A stretch of 64,000 bases of DNA from Terfezia claveryi. Lineage: Eukaryota; Ascomycota; Pezizomycetes; Pezizales; Pezizaceae. Shown here one piece after another: positions 56,436-64,000 of the stretch; position 1 is the first letter of the stretch; each line of letters opens with the position of its first letter. Where the stretch lies: the NCBI GenBank assembly GCA_015179025.1, contig WHUX01000223.1, forward strand, positions 1 to 64,000. Reading direction: 5' to 3'. The translations under genes were made by a program, and so were the position numbers. Under the pieces are notes generated by a model, which did no database searches, was not told where the DNA came from, and saw only the letters and a program-made list of their open reading frames with translations.

Positions 56436-57250
56436 TATAGTTAATTAGTAAAATATCTCTAGGGGTTCGTAGACTATGCTCGGCAAATCAACATGCACAG
56501 AGGCTATGAGCGGGCTGTGGAAAGTGGAGGCCGAATTCTACACATAAATGATGAATCGTTGAACGAGAGAGTGGTTTAGTGAATATGTTGGCAACTTGAT
56601 CAACAGTGGGGAGTTATTCCACTTTAATTAGTCTTTCAGTAACATCTCTCTGATGAAGGTTGATGTGTCGAGTTCTGTTGGTTTGTTGTGACCTCATTCG
56701 CCAAATTATTCGCATTTTCATTGTCACCCAGCAATATAACTGGCAATGCAACCTCCAGCTGCAGACCCCTGAATAGATTCACCCAGCACACTTCTCTTGT
56801 AACCTCAGTCACCGCTAGGCATTCAGCATGAGTGGTAGATAAAGAGATGGACTTGAGCTTTTTGCTTTTCCATAGTAGGGGACTGGAGTATAAAACCACA
56901 TAAACTCGAAAGACTTCTTTGTCAGTGGAGAATCAAAAGAGGCGGAAATTTTGTGAGAGGGGAATTCCGTTCTTGACGATCACACAGTCAGGGCCACCCT
57001 TGTCAGCCTCATGCCCTTGAATGCCCTTTAAACATCGCAATAAATATTTGGCATCTGCCATAAGTGCTTTGGAAGGAAAAGCCGCAACTTGAGCCAGTTT
57101 CGTGACGGCATATAACCCAAAGAACCTACCAGTGCCTGATATATCCGGTTTTCTGTAGTGGAAAGTAACTCATTATCCGATTCTTTGATCAATAATATTA
57201 TGTACTCAAAGCCAATGGGAATCTAAGAAGGATTGCATTCCGGCATTCCA
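56436..57250 (-). pseudogene. Ty1/copia RNase H relic
   Basis: Minus frames read RIYQALVGSLGY (about 57145), ADAKYLLRCLKG (about 57060), then LLWKSKKLKSISLSTTHAEC and LAVTEVTREVCWVNLF (56870-56790), LLGDNENANNLAN, and a closing stretch VEYLPTVDQVANIFTKPLSR-like (one stop in it) near 56600. This is the copia RT-connection and RNase H end. Stops and lost histidine region show decay; no LTRs recognised. Confidence 0.8.
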
Positions 57251-58336
57251 TAAGTCTCGAGGATTTCTTTGCAATATGAGCCTGGACACCGGTGAAAGGG
57301 GTATAGAATTACCGGAAGCGGCGGTTCACAACTAATATGAAGCGCCATGGCAGAAAAGAGGTACTTGGTGCTGGTCGCGTGACTGCCTGATCTCGTGACT
57401 GACTGATCTCGTGACTGCCCTTCAGCGATAAAGTGATAGAGGCAGCCTCCCCGTAGTCTGGTTGGCACGCCCCCCCGATATACGAAACTATGCCCTGTCT
57501 CCACTAGACTTTGTATGGGAAAGATAAGATACCCTCGGTGTAAGCTGGCTTCTCAGTGGAGAGCTCCTCTTTTATTTCCGGGGTTATGACTTGCGGCGGT
57601 CCCTTGCATCGTTGATGTAGCTGGCCAAAGAGGACTCTTTCATCACCCTTCGGTCTATGGCAATCATACCCCAAATCAAGCGACTATACACAAGATTGGC
57701 TTCGTGGCCTGGGTTTCTGGGGCTGGGGTGTTTTAAATCTACTCTTTGGCGAACCAGACCCCAAAGGCCCTTACCCTCAGCCTCAGCTCAGCTGTATTGT
57801 ACGGTACAGCCCTGCATACGTTCCTGACGTGCACTGCACTGGGATTGACGCCATATCCGTCCCCGACCCCTCTCGAGCTGTCACGCCGCAGGACAGGGCG
57901 ATCTGGGGATAGCGACTGGTGTACTCTACTCTACATCGGTTGGTGACTTGGGTGGCGCAACAATGTCGGACTGTAAGTAAGCCCCGCCCTTTCCCCTCGG
58001 CGAATCTTTTGGAGTTTGCATGCGTCACAAGGCAGCCTGGGGGTGTCAGCTGGACGGCAGCGTTATATATTTATTGGACGGCGTGTGGGTTGTATATTTA
58101 TTGGACGGTGTGTGGCTAGAATATTCCACTGGGTTTCAGGCGAGAGATAAGTGGGAATCAATCTGGGATTGTCCGTACCAAGTAGAGCCGGGAATAAACT
58201 TGGGAAACAAATACAAACACACACAGTGCAAGTGAGCGCCTCGAAGGTATAGGCGGCTTTCGCCAGACGCAGACGAAAATAAAAACTACACGGAAAAGTG
58301 CCGACGTTCGAGATACTGGAATCCCTTCGCAGCCTG
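57251..58336. other. Gene-free interval and upstream region of the vWA gene
   Basis: It contains a nano-insert at 57454 and a duplicated GGACGGCGT..TATATATTTATT block (58055-58110). No gene recognised. Confidence 0.45.
57454..57468 (+). mobile_element. Nano-insert TAGTCTGGTTGGCAC
   Basis: The 15-bp insert lies between GCCTCCCCG (57445-57453) and GCCCCCCCG (57469-57477), 8 of 9 identical. Confidence 0.6.
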
Positions 58337-60438
58337 ATGAATCACCGCCATGGGCTTCGCGAGCGCCTGTTCCACGGACACCGCAACAGCGATCCGTACG
58401 ACTACCACAACTGGGTGGTGCCGTCGTCACCCCTGGGCGGGAACCGACCGTTCCCAATACCGCCGACCCCGAGCGAGTCATCGGTCTCGACTTCAAGTGA
58501 TGAGAAGGCCCATGGGCTCAGGGAGAGGGCGGGAAGGCACAAGAAGAAGGCGGGGAGCCGGAGTCGGTCAAGACACCGTCATCGTCATCGCCGCCACAGG
58601 GGGGACAGCACACCGGCGGAGAGGATTGTGATTGAGGATGGACCCATGGATGAAGAAGAGAAAAGGGAGAGAATGGGCATGGCACGGGGGCGGGGTGGGG
58701 TTGAGATGGTGAGCTCGAGCTCGGAGGGAGGGGGGGTACCGGTCCCACCACCTGAGCCGGAGGTGGAGGTGGAGAGATCTAGGTCAAAGAGCGAGAGGAA
58801 GGAGCGCAAAGCGCGGAGGGAGAGCAAGAGCGGTATGTATTTCCTCACATATATAACATTCAGATGGCCAGTCACTCCTCGTGCGCATCGCTAATATTTC
58901 CTCAAGAGTCCCCACGGCTGGCTGTTCCTCCGCCGCCGGGAATGAGCGCGCCCATAATAACGACCACTCCTGCTACACCCGATGGCGACCCTCACCACAG
59001 CAATAGTGTCAAGAAGCGGAGAAGCACCACTATGCCTGTCCCCGGCGCCGGAGCGGCATCTTTCTTCCCACCCGCCCAGTATACAGAGGGGCATCCGCGG
59101 CCTTCGTCAATAGTGTTTACGCCTCCAGGGCCTGGGGATGAAGCCGAGCCAGCCCTCATGCTATACACATCCGCGACATTACCTAGGGCGCAGCGGGTCC
59201 CGATTCCAATGCCATCTTACCCCGCGACTCCTCCCCCGATCCCAGCAGGGCTGGATTATACAGCAACTTCACCGCCATCTGCATTCGCGCCAATAAATCG
59301 TACCCCGATGGTATGGAGGGTGGGGGCGGAGCTGGAATACGAGCACGGCTCCGCGGAGCCTTCACCCTGGGACTCCGCCATCGAGATAGGGGAAGGTCGT
59401 GAGCTCCGGCGGACCGATAGCTCCCGCACTATAGAGTCCCGCTCACGATCATATCCTCTCCCGAGTGGGAGTAACCTCGTCCATACCACCAACGCTGACG
59501 GGGGGCCTTCCCCTCCTGCACACAAGCATTCATCCTACCCTCCTGCACACAAGCATTCATCCTACCGCGATAGCATCCTGTCTACATTCTCTCATCGTTC
59601 AGATGCTCTCGGCCTAACCCGCAGCCTCTCCACAAAGTCTACCGTCACAACTGCAATTACCTCGCTCTCCCCCGCCGCCCGCCGCCCCGACCAAACCTCC
59701 TCTCACCATACCGAGGATTACCTCTCCATCCTCAAAAACTTCGACACAATCTTCCTCATCGACGACTCCCCCTCCATGCTGTACGAGAATCGATGGGACG
59801 ACACCACCGCCGCACTAGCCTCCATCAGCGAAATCGCTACGAAATACGATTCCGACGGGATCGATATCTACTTTCTAAATTCACCCGAGAAGGACGCAAC
59901 CGGTGTGCAGAGCCCAGAAAAAGTTCTTGAAATTTTCCGCTCCGGCCTCCCTCGCGAAGGAGGATCCACCCCTCTCGGCTCCCGCCTCGATGGTATCCTA
60001 CGTGGCTACCTCGACCGCTACACCCGCGCAAGAGAGGAAGCAACTGCAGCAACCACCACCCCTGCCGCCTTTTCGCAAAAAATCTCGGAGCTGATTAAAC
60101 CGCTCAATATTGTCGTCCTCACCGACGGCGACGCCACAGATGACCCCGAGTCTGTGATTGTCAGTGTAGCAAGGGAGTTGGATAGACTCAATGCCCCGCT
60201 TGCGCAAGTTGGGATCCAGATGTTCCAGGTTGGGGGGGATCCCGAGGCGGAGGAGTTTCTGAGGGGGCTGGATGATGATTTAGTTGCGGTGTATGGCGTG
60301 AGGGATATGGTCGATACGACGCCGTATCGAGGGGCGGGAGAGGGTAATTTCACGGGGGAGGAAATGCTCAAGGTGCTTGTGGGGGCGGTGAATAGGAGGG
60401 TGGATAGAAGGGGAAACTATAGAGTGACGAGGAGGTGA
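58337..60438 (+). CDS. von Willebrand factor A-domain protein, two exons
   Basis: Exon 1 (58337-58832, ATG followed by NHRHGLRERLFHG) joins exon 2 (58907-60438) over a 74-bp GTATGT...AAG intron, giving 675 residues. The first 435 are low-complexity: Arg/His/Ser-rich, Glu/Arg-rich, Pro-rich. The vWA domain starts near residue 440: NFDTIFLIDDSPSM carries the metal-site DxSxS (59761-59775), STPLGSRLDGIL the Thr region and IVVLTDGDATDDP the last Asp. The end (DTTPYRG, LVGAVNRRVDRRGNYRVTRR) matches a common fungal vWA family. No signal peptide or membrane segment. A role as a metal-dependent binding protein is family inference. Confidence 0.82.
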
Positions 60439-63400
60439 TGCGAAGAGTGGAATGGGGGGTGGGGGGGGGGGGCGTTCATAATTGATATCACGATATAACG
60501 ACGGTGCAAGCGAGTTCCTGCGTTTCTTTAGGTCTTTTGGCTTATTTTTTACATATGGGTCTTGTTATTTCTTCCCCCAAACTTTTGGTACTTTTTTATT
60601 AGTATCTCATCTGCCTTTTTTGTTTCTACAGATGGCTATCGATAGGGGGGTGAATATTTTCCTTTTTTTTTTTTATATATATAACTTTTTTTTTTTACTA
60701 TTTAACATGGCTAGATAAGGGTTTCGTATTCACTGTTATGATTTCATGGTTACGGTTTCTAGGTAATTATAAGAGTTAACAGCTTGAATGTGTATATGAA
60801 TTCAGGGGAAAAACTTCTGCTTTTTTTAAGTATCATCTATGCATTATCATCATATGTGAGTGAGAGAGTGAGTGAGAGACATGGGTAACATTTATTCGAT
60901 GAAATGGACTGTATGTACTTCTGTAGCATATATTGAAAAAAACAAACCCACGAGGGCATAGTTCCCCATGGATTTCATTCGTTAAACTCCCATTGAGATG
61001 TTGACTTACGTGCCTGGGAGACTCTTCTTTTGGCTGCTATGTGGCTGCAGAAATAAATGGTTTATGCCTGCGTCGCCCACCTCACTTCGACCAGCTTTTT
61101 CTATCTCGAAAAAATTTTAGTCTGGAGTCTGAGGAATAGTGATTTGATATCTGAAAACCTATAGAGACGTCTGTATCTTACTTATCTCGAGAGTTGAGAG
61201 GTTTAGGTCGACTGATTTTGTTCATGGCAGGGAATTGTTTGTCTGCTTGGGTACTGTACATGTGTAATAATATCTATCCCCGGGTAACTCAACTCAGCTC
61301 GCAAAACTTTACGTCCGGGGTAGAACCCCCCAAGGGTCAGGGATAATGTCTGATGAGCTTCCTCCCCCCCCCCGGCAAATTTGCCGAACTGTAGAGCAAT
61401 GACAGGAGCCGAACGAGGATCTGTTTTGAGGGGCACTATGAAACTCACATTATAGGGCCAGCACGAGTTTAGGGAGATTGGTCAGTCTAATAACTTCTAA
61501 GAAAGTAAGCATCCCAGTATTCTCCAAGAACACGTCTAGTACTAACGGTAGTTGGTTGGCGTCCAGCCCCTGAATAAGGAGTACCGTACCTAGTCGAAGA
61601 TTGCTGTGGTCCAGTTAGTTGCCGGAAACTCCAAGTATCCAAAATAATGGTTGGATATTTGACTGTTGTGTATGCGTGCACCTTTAATTACCAGGATAGC
61701 GGTTTGGAACTTCGAGAACATTGCTGCATAGCTGGTATGTCGGCAGGTAGAACCCTCCCCCCCCAAACACACCTTTCACATTGTATTCATATACTGTGCT
61801 GCACTTCCAATCTCGGTATTTGTGTGTGTGAAAATCAGGTTCGAATATGGACATATATAGTAGTTTTTCAGAGATAATGGACGTCACACCAGAGGAGGGA
61901 TTATCGAGCAGCGTGAGAAGAATTATTGCAGGTATATTAGGTCTAGAGTGGACATATGGATTTCAGCATGGTTTCTTGGTTATCTTTGCCTCCAAATCCC
62001 ATACACATATATGTATCTACATAGCGGTCACAAATGAAATATATATAAAAGTATATATTTGCAGAACTGATTCTGTAAATTTTGCAATCTGAAGGGGGGG
62101 GGGGGAGAATATTAATTAACTAATTTCTCTGTAAAGACTCAAAAACGGGAGGGATCAAAACCTACTGTAAACTCCAACACACCGCCCCCTCCTAATAACA
62201 ATCTACAACATTTCTAGAGCCAGATGTAAAAGCAAAAAAAAAAAAAAAAAAAAGAGGGAATAAATCTTTCTTTTTTTCTATAGGTAGTTCATGATCCTGA
62301 AGATCACTGGTATCATGTCCCGGTGCGCGTTTATGTGTCTCCCCACCAACAATATGCCTGCAGATGAGACTCTGCCCCCCCTTGCCCCCTGTGATATTTG
62401 GTCCAAATTTCCAGCTGCGTGTTCGCACTCCTGCATCTGTATTAGTTTTAGGGAAGTTAGATGTCGGATTAATCACCTGACCATTGGCACAAGGAGGAAA
62501 GTACCGGGTATTTCTGGCGAGCAAGGCTTACAGTTATATACTTTCCAACACAATCCATGTGTTTACCACAAGTGACTGGGGTATACGCCGTCAATAAACT
62601 TATGTTAACAAGTAAAATGATGGAAATACGTACATATATCACTAGAGATATAAATCAACAACCCGGGCACAATCAACAGCGGGCAAACGTTGCTATGCCA
62701 AGCTTCCCCACACCTCTGATACCCCTAAAGCCCGGCCCGCGTCCAACAGAAATTTCGCTACCAATATTCCTCGAGCTTCTCGAACCCACCTGCAGCCAGA
62801 ATAGACCCCACTGACTCTCGCATGTTCGCACCTGTCGTGCGCCCAGGCCCTGACTGGAATCGATATCGCCATTGACATATCCCTCCCTGTACGAGCGCCG
62901 AGATGTTCTGTATGTTTAAGATATCGCGTGGTAGAGTTCTCGTAAGTTCAATTAACTGTCGACCTTGTGGGCTCGACCGGAATATCCAAAGAATAAAGAG
63001 CAAAGAGCACAATTGTTCTGCTGAGACCGTTACATTTTCATTTTCACCAGCGATGTTTCTCCGCTTCGCGCCAGAGTGTTCTCAAAGGTGGCTGTCGGCA
63101 TCTGGCTCAGTGGAAAACTGAGGTGGGAGCTATAGGACGATCCTCCTACTCAAGGTCGCATTACTACTGGCGAGATGCATATCTCCATACCTACATTATG
63201 GGTCGATATAGTTATAACCGAGGACTCGTTCTCAAACACAAAGATACTGCACTATTGCATATTAGGCCAGACTATGGGTGAAACGCAATTTAATCCTCTG
63301 TTTCGGAGCCGGGGGGTAGGAGGGGTGGACACATTCCTGGTTGCGGGGTCGGTGCGAGGGAGTATAATCGAATAGCGGCCGCAGATAATTTATTTCCCTA

Positions 63401-64000
63401 AATATATATTTTTTTTTTATGCGCCATACATATAAGAGAGATATGGCCGGTTTGCAATATATACCCAAATCTGCAGACTGTTAATACCCTTGCGATTTGA
63501 ATTGAATTCGCCTCGTTCTCGCTTCCCTATATACCTGAGTCATTGTGGCCTGATATTGAAATTACTTCTGTGGGGTGGATAAGGATTGGGAATCTGGGGA
63601 ACTGGATTGATGTATTGATATCAATTGCGATTTATTATCACTCATTTTACAGTGGCGATCGAATGCGAGCGGGTATTGCTAATTGATCAATACAGGCGCC
63701 AATTGATTCAGAGTGCTGGATTTGATATTGGGAGAGAACACAAAGCGTATCAGTATATCTACGCCCAAGAAGATCAATACACAAATATTGAGATCCAGGC
63801 GGCTCAGGAACAAGCATCCAAAGGCTCCCCTCGAGGTGCATTTCGTGGATACCCATCAACAGAACTTCACTGTCCCAGTTTTCAAAAAAATCTTCATCGA
63901 ATAAACCTCCTGGAAACTAGCCACAACTGCTCAGTTATCCCTCCAATCCCACCTCCATAACCTGATCTGAGCCTCTCAACCTCTCGACCGCAAGCTCACC
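60439..64000. other. Gene-poor interval
   Basis: Non-coding by eye. Landmarks: T-runs near 60660-60700, GAGTGAGTGAGAGA repeat near 60858-60878, C-run at 61365-61375, G-run at 62093-62104, A-run at 62234-62255. A minus frame ending at 62758 (TGANMRESVGSILAAGGFEK) and plus frames at 63640-63960 look protein-like but I could not name them. Confidence 0.4.

Noticed and set aside
62758..63012. Minus-strand exon ending GGFEKLEEYW
   Set aside because: Protein-like composition, but no upstream exon or family could be recognised.
63625..63960. Plus-strand 111-codon ORF at the right edge
   Set aside because: Two frames compete, splice signals are ambiguous and no domain is recognised.

Overview
The window looks like nuclear DNA of a filamentous ascomycete (Pezizomycotina; possibly Pezizomycetes, but I cannot fix the genus). 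The evidence is short introns (49-74 bp) with GTATGT/GTAAGT donors and CTAAT-like branch sites, a Tad1-like LINE with a C-terminal RNase H, a Ty3/gypsy chromovirus with a chromodomain, and a dispersed fungal-type 5S rRNA gene. Many broken retrotransposon codons look like C-to-T or G-to-A changes (CAG to TAG, TGG to TGA, TGT to TAT), as expected from RIP or methylation decay. Most of the window is accessory, repeat-rich DNA; two well-supported host genes lie in the right half.

Layout. 1-7.45 kb: a RIP-decayed Ty3/gypsy element on the minus strand (open at the window edge) lies against the 5' LTR and gag of a second gypsy element. 7.6-24.95 kb: a giant imperfect palindrome. Each arm carries a degenerate piggyBac-type transposase and the same series of low-complexity tracts; a 40-bp minisatellite fills the centre. 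The right arm is split by a complete 6.6-kb chromovirus with 624-bp LTRs and a 5-bp target duplication. 25-34.3 kb: minisatellites, two PD-(D/E)XK nuclease-like genes or relics, a DUF726 pseudogene and a 5S rRNA gene. 34.5-41.85 kb: a full-length 7.0-kb LINE inserted, with a 12-bp target duplication, into a short reading frame that is still readable on both sides.

42-64 kb: a MITE; a five-exon CorA-like membrane protein gene (43.8-47.2 kb); a tandem array (48.5-53.9 kb) in which a segment with tRNA-like pol III boxes and a strong hairpin alternates with a 0.6-0.7 kb spacer, itself carrying an 84-bp MITE and a truncated LINE; a possible small secreted protein; a copia relic; and a two-exon von Willebrand A-domain gene (58.3-60.4 kb). 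I see no convincing gene in 60.5-64 kb.

The most unusual signal is a set of ultra-short insertions (about 7-34 bp) that share the end TAGTCTGG(TTGGCAC) and sit between direct duplications of 6-10 bp. Two are shown by filled versus empty sites among tandem copies. Another is shown by a LINE RNase H frame that is restored exactly when the insert and one duplicate are removed. They may be nano-MITEs, excision footprints, or extremely truncated retroposons.
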